Shown here: positions 12,401-22,471 of the stretch, one piece after another
Numbering within the stretch: position 1 is the first letter of the stretch
How the letters are laid out: every line of letters begins with the position of its first letter
Assembly (NCBI GenBank): GCA_002118135.1
Contig: BDIU01000120.1
Coordinates: 17,474-81,473 of the forward strand
Direction: 5' to 3'
Source of the DNA: Trebouxia sp. TZW2008
Taxonomy: Eukaryota > Chlorophyta > Trebouxiophyceae > Trebouxiales > Trebouxiaceae
DNA length: 64,000 nt
Notes under the pieces: generated by a model
Database searches by the model: none
Seen by the model: only the letters and a program-made list of their open reading frames with translations
Told to the model about the DNA's origin: nothing
Made by a program: the position numbers and the translations under genes

Positions 12401-15400
12401 TCTGTGCTTGCCTGAGTTGTTGGATTGTGTCTGTAGGGGCAACCAACAGGCCAGATGCGCTGGATCCAGCCCTCAGGAGGGCAGGGCGCTTTGACCGTGA
12501 GATTGCCATGAACATCCCTACAGAAGCTGCCCGTGCCAGAATCTTGCAGGCATGCTTACACCTACAAAGTCCCATGTTTTGGGCTGCCAAATGTGACTTG
12601 TGCCTTGCTGCGTATTGCCATTTGAGCCACACTGTTCTCCTGAGACAATTGTTTGGAGCTCTGTGAGTTTCCAGTCCAGTCATCACCACATGTGTTGTCA
12701 GCACTTGTCCTCTGCGACGCTGTGCTTGGAGGTTTGCATCATTGCAAGGGCGCAAAATTGTCAGGCTGCGCTTGATTCATCAACGATATTAGCAAGATTT
12801 TTTTGCCTGTTGACATGAACTCCAGCCGCTCATGCAGGTGCTGTCAAGGCGCTTGCGGCTGTCTGGAGATTTTGACTTTCAGGGTATTGCAAAGCTGACC
12901 CCCGGCTTTGTGGGCGCTGACCTGGCAGCATTACTCAAGGAGGCAGCCGCCATAGCTGTCACCAGGATCTTCAAACACCTGGAGACGACTGTTGGGCAGC
13001 CGACGCCTGCTGGTGCTGCTGCACCCAGCCTTGTAAATTCACACAGGTGCGGCTGATACATGTTTGAGCACACCCCGTTCGTCGCCCGCATGATCAGGAC
13101 GTGCTTCTGACACCCCAGGACTTAAGTAACATGTGCATTCCAGCGCTCAATACACTCTTTGTGAGGCAAGCATCACAGTACAGGTAGCTGTGTAGGTCAG
13201 AGTTTGCAGTCAGTCTTAGGTTGTCACGTCTTGTTCTTACTCATGACTGTATGGATGTTGTCATACTGCCAGCTGAGGCGTTTGTTTTTGAGGCAGCATG
13301 CCTGCTAGTGGCATAGCTGTTTTCAATGCTGAATTCAGCAGACTCATTTCATCAGCCTTTGCTGTGGCAGGAAGTGCCAGGCTGTGTTAGTGTATTTGAG
13401 CCTTTCATGAAAGCATGAGTCAGTGTTTGTCATGACATGAGCAGAGAAAGGCCTTTCCTCTATCTGCTTGAGTAGTGAAAAAGGACTGTTCAAGGTTTTC
13501 AGGGCATTGGTTCAATATGTCAATCACCTGCCACAGCAGTGTTGCCACTTCCTGCCAATTGGGCTTGGCTTGCTGTCGTGGGCAACTGTGATCATTGGGT
13601 CCAGGTGTACTGTGTTTTGCGCATTCATTCCGCTTGCTAGGCAGGCTTTGGAGTGCGTGGTCCTCAAAGCTGTCAATGAAGCAAAGGCTCACAGGTTTTC
13701 TCCTCAGCCACGATGCCAACCTCATGGGATGGTGATATCCTCAGATCTGCGACATCTCTGCCAAATTCAGCGCCGCTTTCCAGCGCGTGAAACTCCACAA
13801 CCTGTGCATACTATCAGCTTGTGACTAGCTGAACTGATGCCGTGTCTGTATAAGGTGGGCCTGTATGCTTGAGTCGATGACTTCATGTACAACATTGTGA
13901 AGCACAGACGACTCTCCAATAACAGCAATGCTGCTGTGTGTCTGGTCATTCGACTCGAACTTGAGAATTGTCTCACTGCAGTGAGTCTCTCAAGAGCCCT
14001 TCTCAGAAGAGCCCTGACAGCCCGCAGCCCTTAAGCCCTGCACAGCTGGCATCTTGCTCAATCACTCAGCAGGACTTTGAGGAAGCTGTGAAGAAGGTGC
14101 AGCCAAGCGTGAGGCGGGAGGGCTTTGCCACCACACCTGATGTCACATGGCATGATGTTGGCTCACTGGCAGAGGCACTGTTTCTCTTCTTCTCGTCCCC
14201 TGTGCCTGGTCTCTTCTTCTACACCAACCCAAAAGCCTTGGTCATGGTGTCAATTTCTGTAGCAAGTAGCTGGCCACCAAACCTGATGTCACATGGCATG
14301 ATGTATGGGTTTGCCAGCATCTCATATGCCAGAAAGGTGTTGTCTCAAGCTGCAAGCACTCTATTCACTACGCACCAGTGCAAATACAGCCCAACATGTC
14401 AGACCCACAGAAAGCAAGCTGTACTATACAAGGTCTGTCTGTTGACTGCAGATCAGAAAGGAGGTAACCTTTGCCATCTTTCAGCCTATAGCTCATCCAG
14501 AGCAGCAGGCTGCCATGGGCCTGGGGCCGCTACAGGGGTGCTGCTGTACAGCCCTGGCTTCCTTCTGCTGCTTTCTGCCAAGGTTCTCAGGCCACAAAAG
14601 GACTGTGCCATATACCACAATGGCTGTCTGCTGACTGCAGATCAGAAAGGAGTTGTCCTTTGCCATTACTCAGCCCATAGCTCACCCAGAGCAGTACGCT
14701 GCCATGGACCTAGGGGCTGCCACAGTGGTGCCGCTGTACAGCCCGATTGGCTTGAGGTTTCAAGGGCTGTCTATTGATTGCAGATCAGAGAAGAGCTGTC
14801 CTTTGCCATTACTCAGCCCATAGCTCACCCAGAGCAGTACGCTGCCATGGGCCTAGGGGCTGCCACAGGGGTGCTGCTGTATGGGCCCCCAGGCTGCGGC
14901 AAAACTCTGGTCGCCAAAGCCATTGCAAATGAATCAGGAGTCAACTTCATCTCCATCAAGGTGATCAGCCTTCACTGCAATGCCAAATTTCACGCTGAAA
15001 ACAACAAACATGAAGAAACAGCACATAGTACTGGTAGTGCTTTAGATATATGCTCATGTCTGTAGCGCACTTATTTCTTCTCAGCACACATGTTAATGCT
15101 GGACTCTGTGCATGTTCAAGTCGCAACAGCAGCATTGAGTCAGCAGCATGTGAAACTTCACAGATTCAGAAGAATGTGTACTAGACAGGCTCAGCAAGCC
15201 CAGCCAGGTACATCTAGGTATGGTGCAGTTCCGCAGACTGTGCCTCATCCCTTTCCTGCTGTTTGCTAGGGTCCAGAGCTGCTGAACAAGTATGTGGGCG
15301 AGAGCGAGAGAGCAGTGCGGCAGCTGTTCACAAGGGCTCGTGCAGCCGCCCCGTGTGTCCTCTTCTTCGATGAGCTAGATGCCCTTGCCCCTAGGAGGGG

Positions 15401-17688
15401 CTCTGATGTGAACCAGTCTACTGAGAGAGTAGTCAACCAGCTGCTGACTGAGATGGATGGGACTGAAGGCAGACAGGCTGTGTATCTCATTGCCGCCACC
15501 AACAGGCCTGACATGATTGACCCTGCTCTTCTCAGGTCAGCTTTTGTATGATCACTGGTTGCCGTACTCTTCGTATTCTGCACAGGTTAAGTGCTGTGAT
15601 CATGCTGTGTCAATTTCACCAAGGTCTTTGGAAGGTCATGCATGACACTGCTTGAGACTGAAGAGAGTATAGGTGTCAACTGGCTGAACACTTTTCCAGA
15701 CGAAGCTTGTTCCAAAAGCTGTATGACCAAATCCTAAACCCTCAAGCATCGTCGTCAATCTAGAGCTCTATTGTTTCCTTAATTGTGGGTAGTGTGCTGC
15801 AGGCCAGGGCGGCTGGACAAGGTGCTGTATGTACCCTTGCCACCGCCAGAGGGCAGAGGGGCCATCCTGCAAGCCCTGACCAGGAAAACGCCCCTGGCGG
15901 TGGATGTGGATGTGGCAGCGGTGGGCGCCAGCCCCCAATGTCATGGCTTCAGCGGCGCTGACTTGGCTGCACTTGTCAGAGAGGCATGTATTTGTGCCCT
16001 CAAGGTATGCAATAATATTTTGATATAACGACTGCATTGTTTATCAAGAAAAATGTCCTTGCACCAACTGGTCCTTGCTCAGCAGTACCACTGTAGTCAG
16101 AATGCGATGCTTGGATCCCAGTTGCATTGTCTGCACATCCTGTGTCCTTATAGCAAGAAATAGCTATACTTTCAGGTGTTTCATCAGATGTTGCAACTTG
16201 CTTATTTCCTGTAGCAAGAATTGTGCAGTACCAACCTGCAACACAGGTCTTGATGTGGGGTGTGAAGCGTCCGTGCAGCCTTGCAACGCCTCATTTCCAA
16301 AAGTATTTTGAACAACTTGTGCAGCCGGATACGAACTGCCTGATCTCAGTGCATTGCTGGCATCACAGTGGCAATGCGACCTAGGTCTGTTGAGCAATGT
16401 CCTGTTGCACAGCTGCAGCTGAAGCATTCAGCAATGGGTCATCAGTGAACCACAAACTGTCTAGGATTGCCTTGAAATGGGAGAGTATCGTCTACTGCAG
16501 TCCACTTCTGGCTCACCAAACACTTTGAGTCCTGATAGCCCATTGTGTGACTGTGCAGGAGCATGTGTTATCTGGTACAGGCCTACAATCAGACACTCCT
16601 GTGGTAGGCACGACCTCTTTAGTCAGGCTCTGCAGCAAGTGACGGCCCAAGGCCCTTGACCATGCATTGCAATAAGGCATGGGCACATCAACCACTTTCA
16701 GCCTTAACCTCGTGTCCCTATGCAGGAGCATGTAGCATCTGGCATAGGCTCGAACTCAGACATCCCAGTGGTGGGCATGCACCATTTTGGGCAGGCTCTC
16801 TTGCGAGTGGCGCCTTCAGTCAGCAGGAAGGATGAGAGGCTGTATGACGCACTGCGAAGTCAGCTGCGGTCCTCACGTGGCCACCTCAACCCCCAGGTGA
16901 TTATGCAAACCATGTGATGTTGTTGAGGGAAAGTTTGAAGCTGAAGTTTGACTGCGGTATTCACGTGGCCATCTCAACCCCCGGGTGACGAAACAAAGTA
17001 TATATTCTTGTTTCAGACCGATCATTCCAGCAAGGCTTTCACTGCAGTCCTCATGCAGTTATGTGAACCCTCAGACACTACTGATACGCACACAATCCAA
17101 TTCATGGGCAAACAGTCTAGCCGAAACTAGACTTTAGTTGCTTGATGATTGATGAAACGGTTTTTGATGCCAAGTACGTGATGAATCCTACTTTGGCATT
17201 TCTGGTCTGTCTGCTGCAAAGGCAGTGAGATCATCTTTCAGGCAATCACTCTCATGGTCGCCAATGCATTGTGGTCAGGATTTTGTATGCTACCTTGATG
17301 CAACACGTAGGCAGAACAAGCCATGGCTTTTCTTCCATGTAACAGATCTAACTTAATACGTCGCCTCAGCTCAGAGCGTCTTGATAATGGCATTGATTGT
17401 CTAGTTTGCTTTACCCAGCTGTACATGGGATAGACATGGCCACAATGATTGCTGGCAGGTGTATGTGTTCAAGCACGGCCCAGCACATAGTTGATAAACC
17501 TTGAATAGCAAACCATCCAGCAAGAAGGAGCAACAGCGCTGCTGCTGATGCAGGCTGCTCAACATGTCAGGGTAGAGGGCAAGGCAGGCACAACAAACCC
17601 TCAGAGTGCAGATGGGGTGGATGTGACAGGTGTCAGTGCTATGGATGGCACAGAGGATGAGGGAGAAACGAAGCCCATGGAAGACTGA
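6430..17688 (+). CDS. NVL: NVL/CDC48C-type double AAA ATPase (ribosome biogenesis)
   Basis: NVL (Rix7 in yeast, CDC48C in plants) is a nucleolar hexameric AAA unfoldase that releases assembly factors from pre-60S ribosomes. Seventeen exons join in phase into about 1024 residues: 6430-6690, 7091-7471, 8446-8566, 9070-9271, 9543-9607, 9807-9901, 10708-10861, 11323-11394, 11792-12016, 12437-12549, 12838-13046, 13982-14174, 14784-14960, 15270-15535, 15803-16004, 16726-16896, 17521-17688. Residues 1-87 match the NVL N-terminal helical domain. MNSSLLSMY is a family motif, followed by a poly-Ala linker. D1 has Walker [10 protein letters not shown] (about 392), Walker B FIDEIDAI and [10 protein letters not shown]2 has YGPPGCGKT (about 731), FFDELDAL and RPGRLDK. 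Both ATP sites look intact. Introns 3, 10 and 12 have GC donors, and several introns contain duplicated exon edges. The C-terminus is acidic. Confidence 0.95.
6949..7094 (+). repeat. Tandem duplication of about 72 bp across the NVL exon 2 acceptor
   Basis: Two adjacent units share ctggtaaccacat, gcaatacacacct and catgggtctgatt and both end ctgacaggctgca. The second unit supplies the real 3' splice site (exon 2 starts at 7091). The first carries the same acceptor and the first exon bases about 72 bp upstream. Confidence 0.85.
7662..7745 (+). repeat. Copy of an intronic repeat shared within NVL
   Basis: Begins aggctcagcaggcccggcta. Related stretches occur near 8955-9040 (cagcaggcttagctagg, then tcaaaccagttctg) and near 15186-15230 (aggctcagcaagcccagcca). 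All three lie in NVL introns in the same orientation. Nature unknown. Confidence 0.5.
8856..8956 (+). repeat. (CACT)n tetranucleotide microsatellite
   Basis: About 25 uninterrupted CACT units inside NVL intron 3. It creates a spurious open frame of repeated Thr-His-Ser-Leu. Confidence 0.98.
10004..10450 (+). repeat. Copy of the NVL exon 6 end, followed by degenerate short repeats
   Basis: At 10009-10032 the sequence ctctgcagcatcctgagg repeats the last bases and donor region of exon 6 (which ends at 9901), but the GT of the donor is GC here. Downstream, to about 10450, the phrase tgcatgccttgca recurs several times in variable form. Confidence 0.7.
14440..14757 (+). repeat. Two decayed tandem copies of NVL exon 13 with their acceptors
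   Basis: The real exon 13 starts at 14784 after ttgattgcag. Copies start after ttgactgcag near 14452 and ctgactgcag near 14641. Both still encode the HPEQ region, but the first loses one base (frameshift before the Walker A loop) and the second changes LYGPP into LYSPI, so neither could give an active D2 site. Each unit is about 140-190 bp including intron sequence. Confidence 0.88.
16550..16660 (+). repeat. Decayed copy of NVL exon 16 with acceptor
   Basis: The real exon 16 starts at 16726 after ctatgcag. An upstream copy starts after tgtgcag at about 16559 (gagcatgt...ggcac...caggctct) with frame breaks. Confidence 0.75.
16940..17075 (+). repeat. Copies of the 3' end of NVL exon 16 downstream of the exon
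   Basis: The real exon ends tcctcacgtggccacctcaa then ccccag at 16896. Similar text recurs at about 16952-16987 (attcacgtggccatctcaac, followed by ccccgggtga) and more weakly at 17040-17075 (gcagtcctcatgcag...gaaccctcag). The CAG before the donor is altered in both. Confidence 0.65.
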
Positions 17689-18258
17689 TTATACAGTACA
17701 TTGACTTTACTTTAGCAAAATTCAATGCAGGTTTGAGGCTCAGTACATGTGCTCTTAGCTGCTGTCAAGGCTCGCACACCCAAGATCAGGGGATCAAGCA
17801 GACTTTTATGCAAAGAAGCGAGCAGTGCAGTACATAGGTTGCAGGCTGCAAGTTGCAGCTTGTTCAGCAGTGTAGTGTGCGGTATGCTATTGGCAGGAAC
17901 CCGACTTCAGCATTTCCATGACACGTTCAGCTTCGTGTCTGTCAGTACGTATCTCTGTGAGTGTTTGTCGCAAAGTCATCGGATTTGAGAGAGCATTGTA
18001 TTGTCCTGAACTGCTCGAAGCTCCGAAACCACTGCGACAAGAACAGCTTTTTGAACATTCTGCACGTTGATCAACCGCTTTGCTTGAGTTTGAGGTAAGT
18101 CGGATCGATCTCAATACAGCTGGACACTTGGCTGAGAGGTCACAAGCACGCCACTCTTTCTCAGACGCGACCCTGCCGGCTACAGGGCAAGCAAGCCCGC
18201 TTTCCTGGCTTGCCAAGCAGCGTTGACGCCAGGCACTTACAGCAGCGAACCTGATACC
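17689..18258. other. Intergenic region between NVL and the LRR-kinase gene
   Basis: About 570 bp without recognisable coding sequence. It contains the NVL 3' flank and the promoter of the next gene. Confidence 0.4.
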
Positions 18259-20382
18259 ATGTCAAACACCATCACCGAACTGTATCAGCTGAGATCTGAG
18301 TCAGATGCGGCAAAGGTTATGCTGCAAAGCAACTCTTTGAAAGTGGCTGATCTGCCAACCTCGCTGTGGTCCTTGACTTCGGTGACTGTGTTAGATCTCT
18401 CACGGAACAACCTAGTCAGTGTACCTGCCGCAATGGGACTGCTCACATCTCTGACCAGTCTCAAGTTGTCGCACAATCAGATTCAAGTCGTGCCTCCTGA
18501 GATCAGCAGCTTGACACAGCTGACTGATCTGGACCTGGGCTCAAATCACCTGACTGCAGTACCTAGCAGCATTGGCAGCCTCAGTCAGATGCAGTTCCTT
18601 AATCTGATGAACAATGCCTTGACAGACTTGCCACAAGCGCTAGGACACCTGTCAAAGCTTTATCGACTGGGATTGAAGGGCAATCAGCTTACAACTTTGC
18701 CAGAGTCTCTGGCTGGGCTGCGTTCCCTCGTAGAACTCTTCATCACAGACAACCAGCTTGTAAGCTTGCCAGATGGCTTCTCAGGTCTGACATCCCTTGT
18801 CAAGCTCCAGGTACGCAGGCTAGTTGAAAGGAGCTTGGTCGTTTACTATGCTTGATGCTGCTCCTGAATGGTTGTGTTCACAGTTTGTAAGATCATCTGC
18901 TTTCTGCTGTGCTTTCCATGAGTGCCTGCTGCTTTGCTTCTGGTGCAAATTCAAGCGCTTTACGTGTCTTGTTCTATATTTTGACTGGATGTCACAGTCT
19001 CTGCTGCTGGCTTATAGGCATCTTTCAACCAGCTCAAGACATTGCCTGCTGCAATAGGACAGCTACAGAAACTGGAGCTTATGAGGGTTGCGGTGAACAA
19101 CATACAACAGGTGAAGTGTGAGTTGTCAGTCAGCATGCCTGATTTTCACACACTCAACGTGAAAGCATAAGAGCTCACATCCTCGTGTCTTGCTCCCCTC
19201 AATAGGCAAGCATAAGCAGTGATCCACCAACATTCTTTGCGTGCTACAGGTCCCAAAAGAGTTTAACAACATGAAAGCCTTGTCCTGGTTCAGCCTTGCT
19301 GGCAACCCAGCATGCAAACCAGCACCTTCCATCAGGCTTGACATTCTGCCTCTCTCATTGAACGAAATCCAAATGGATGCTGCTCTCGGGGATGGAGCTT
19401 CAGGGCACGTTTTTGCTGCCAAGATGAAAGGCAAAGATGTTGCAGTCAAAGTTTTCAAGTCTGAGAGCAGCCCTGATGGTCATGCAAGGGATGAAATTGC
19501 TGTCACATGCTCTGTGGATCATCCAAATCTGATCAAGGTCATAGGGATCATTGATCATCCCCATGCATTGGTCATGGAGCGTGTTTGGGGCAAACCCTTG
19601 GCTCTGAAACCAAACTTTGAGTCTCTGCTGAGATGTAGATGGGTGCCAGACCAGACATTCACTTTGCAATTTGTCTTGAATGTGGCGAAGTCTGTTGCCA
19701 GTGCCTTAGCCTACCTTCATGAGCACAACATATGCCATGGGGATGTGTACGCCCACAATGTCCTGGCAGAGAGCAGTGGGCGCTCCATTCTCTGTGACTA
19801 TGGTAAGCCAGCTCCACTTACAAGACAACTCGAGCCCAAAGTGTCTCATTCTACCAGTTACACCTTCAAGCAGATATGCGCTCCACATTTGATCATGCTT
19901 GCATGGTACCAACTTTGTGCTGAATTTCTAAGCTCAATAATGATGCCCACCATCATGCTTTGCAGATCCTGAATGCGCATGTGGTCAGTTCTTGAGTTTG
20001 GAATGAGCAATGCAGACTTGTGCACAATATGCATATAGTACATACTCAATTGCAACATGGCTTTTGCAGCATATGCATGCGACCGACATACTGGCTTTCT
20101 GATATGCAAAGCTGCACTCACCAAGCTTTGCTGATGCCTGCAGGTGCCTCCTTCTTCTATATGCCAAACACTATCTGCTATGAGGCACAAGAGGTGCGTG
20201 CCTATGGCTTGTTGCTGCATGATCTTGTCACAAGGGTCGATGAATCCAGCAGTTCTGACAGATCAGCAAAGGAATCACTGCAACACATGCAAGAGGCTGT
20301 GCAGCTTTGCATAGGCAGCAGTGATCCCTTGCAGCGCCCCAGCTTTAGCAGATTACACAGCAAACTCTTGAGCATAAATTGA
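18259..20382 (+). CDS. Leucine-rich-repeat protein with atypical C-terminal kinase domain
   Basis: Four exons (18259-18810, 19018-19110, 19250-19802, 20144-20382) join in phase into 478 residues. Residues about 50-235 hold at least seven LRRs of the LxxLxLxxNxLxxLPxxLxx type, as in the ROCO/SHOC2-like intracellular class. No signal peptide or membrane span is visible. Residues about 260-475 form a small kinase-like domain: glycine loop LGDGASGHVF (262-268), VAVK with Lys282, HGDVYAHN with Asp380 and Asn385, and CDYG (Asp398) in place of DFG. The HGDxYAHN form of the catalytic loop is known to me from a group of LRR-kinases in bacteria, algae and plants. The ATP-binding and catalytic residues are present, so activity is plausible, but the activation segment is very short and there is no RD arginine. 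Substrate and pathway unknown. Confidence 0.85.
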
Positions 20383-20580
20383 GCTGGTTATGGCATTTGC
20401 AGCTTTTCAGTGAATACAACGTGTCTTACAAGGTCTTGTGTAAAGGCATGACACTGTTTGCTTGCCGCTGCTGAGCTCGTCTGAGGCTGAAATGTGTTGC
20501 CAAATATGTATAGCACACCTTTCCGACTGCCTTTGGTCGATGGTTACATATTGGGCAAACTCGAACTCGGTTGCATCGTT

Positions 20581-20654
20581 TCCGCGTTAGTGTAGTCTGG
20601 TTTAGCATACTTGGCTTTCACCCAAGCGACCCGGGTTCAAATCCCGGACGCGGA
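20581..20654 (+). tRNA. trnE-UUC: tRNA-Glu (anticodon TTC)
   Basis: A 74-nt cloverleaf: acceptor arms TCCGCGT and ACGCGGA pair over seven bases, the anticodon stem CTTGG/CCAAG encloses loop CTTTCAC with anticodon TTC, and the T arm is CCGGG-TTCAAAT-CCCGG. The B box GGTTCAAATCC is clear. No intron, and CCA is not encoded. A TTTT run at about 20657, right after the gene, fits RNA polymerase III termination. Confidence 0.96.
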
Positions 20655-21268
20655 ATGTTTTGAATCCTTTGCTGATGCGTACTCACTTTTATGTAACGTG
20701 CTGAAACGAGCGTTCACGGCTGACCTTTTTGCCAGCTAAAGAAGATCGTGCTAGGCAACATTGACCTGATTACCCAGAGGCACAAAGTCAGTCAGGGAAA
20801 TTCCATGTCATTGATTTGTACCGATACACTGTAAGTTCACAGTGGCTGGTAGGAGCTGATTGGAGAAAACAACATGTCATTGGACATCGTCGGTGGAAAA
20901 ATGGAAAACGCATTTACAGTCTCCAGATGATGGGAAGTGACACACCCCGAGGCCTGCACGAGTCACTGCACATGGAGGCCGAGCTTGTGACTGACAGGTC
21001 TGTTTGCCACAACACATTTGGCACGTGCCTTCACGTTAGCTAATTAAGTAACGCAGCACATTGGTTCTCACGCAGGCCTTGACTGAACAGAACGTCATCA
21101 TTTTGAGCTTCACAAGCTGTTGAAGTTGTGCAATCTCTACTTGTCAACCGACATCAACAATCTAGTAGATCCCGGGGATGACAAGAGTACTTTGCTACAC
21201 AGAACAATGAGAATGATGCCTGAACAACATTATTTATACAAAATCAGCTGCAGTTTTTGAAGTAGCCC
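20655..21268. other. Intergenic region downstream of tRNA-Glu
   Basis: About 600 bp. An open frame at 20816-21043 has no recognisable motif and no splice support. Nothing else seen. Confidence 0.4.
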
Positions 21269-21938
21269 TCAGTATTTGGTTGGTGTACTGATATCATTTG
21301 TCAGCTTATACAGCCCCAGCGCAGGTCCAACCACTCTGAACAAAATCCAGCCTCCTACTATCACAAAAACAGAAGCGTATGCTGCTTTGTTAGCCCAGAA
21401 CAGCAGCCCTCGTTCACCAGCATATATTTGCCACGCTTTGCCAAAAACACTCATCTTGTCCCAGCCATCAGGAAATAGTTGCCCTTCAGGCCATCGGGGT
21501 TTACCACTTTTTGCCACCTATATCAACATGGTGCTGAATGTCAAATGCCAATGCATGTCAGGTTGTGTGACTTCCATGTTGCTCAACTCACCTATACCAA
21601 CCTGTACCATAAAATTGAAATCTTATAGTGTAGGACCTTGCTGTCAACTGAAAGTGCCAATGAATGCAGTTTCAGTTGCTGACCTTTGCATTTGTGCGCT
21701 GTGTGCGCTGAGCTTCCCGATAGACTGAGGAGTCTTTGCGTCGCCGTGCGTTCTTCTCTCGCCTTTCAAGCAATGCTTCTTGCCTTGCTTCTCGCCTAGC
21801 TTCATCGCTTTGCTCTTGCTTTTGCTCTTGCTCTTGCTGAGCCCTCACAACAGTTGCTCGGCAGCGTTTTCTGCTGTCACAACCTGTAGACCAACCCGTT
21901 TGCTCAGTAATGAGCCGCGACGATCCATGCAAGCTCAT
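21269..21938 (-). CDS. Small single-span membrane protein, probably plastid, function unknown
   Basis: Two exons, 21938-21684 and 21517-21269, join in phase 0 into about 167 residues. The N-terminus is rich in Ser, Arg and Thr like a transit peptide, followed by a charged Gln/Glu/Arg-rich helix (EQEQKQEQ, EARREARQEALLERREKNARR). The second exon has PRWPEGQLFPDGWDKM, then WANKAAYASVFVIVGGWILF, a single membrane segment, and a short tail. The tryptophan-rich motif before the membrane segment looks like one conserved in green-lineage proteins of unknown function. No family name can be given with confidence. It is divergent from the rhodanese-like gene. Confidence 0.7.
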
Positions 21939-22471
21939 TTTTCAGACCTGTGGTCAGCCTCTGTACAATTTGGTTGCTTTCAAAGCAGAGACTGAAGCGG
22001 TAGAGCGGCTTCCGGCTGTGTGTAAGCGAAGCATGTACTGAAGGACCGTGAACGGTCGTCACACAGTTCATTACGTAGCAATGCAAGGGCGCGCAGCTCC
22101 AAACAGAATTATGAAGGTTCTGTAAACAATCTCTAAACAGAGCGAGCACAACCGGCGCTACTGCAAAAGCACTGCATAGCTCATAGCGTTTCGTCTGTTC
22201 ATCTTCCCCAGTTTTGCCCAGTTCTGTTTAGAAAGTGCTCCTGTTTTCGAGGCACCAGTAGCATGCCTCCTTCCTTACGCGAGTTGTTCTTGCACAGTAC
22301 TTGCCCCGTCAATTGTGACCTTGACTGCATCGTGTACGTTGCGGCAGCTGGCTGGTAGTGCTTGCATGCATGCAAGCTGCAAAGGCTTTGCCTCAGACCT
22401 TGGCAGGCTGCCGCATCCCACGCGTTACTTCACAGACAAACGTCTTCAGAAGGCATCCTCGTGCCTTACAG
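21939..22471. other. Divergent upstream region, unresolved first exon(s) of the rhodanese-like gene
   Basis: Lies between the start of the membrane-protein gene (minus) and the first supported exon of the next gene (plus). An ATG at 22263 opens a short frame that could be the first exon of the rhodanese-like gene, but no donor gives a clear in-phase join to the exon at 22472. Confidence 0.4.

Noticed and set aside
20816..21043. 75-residue frame after the tRNA as a small gene
   Set aside because: No motif, no splice partners and no supporting context.
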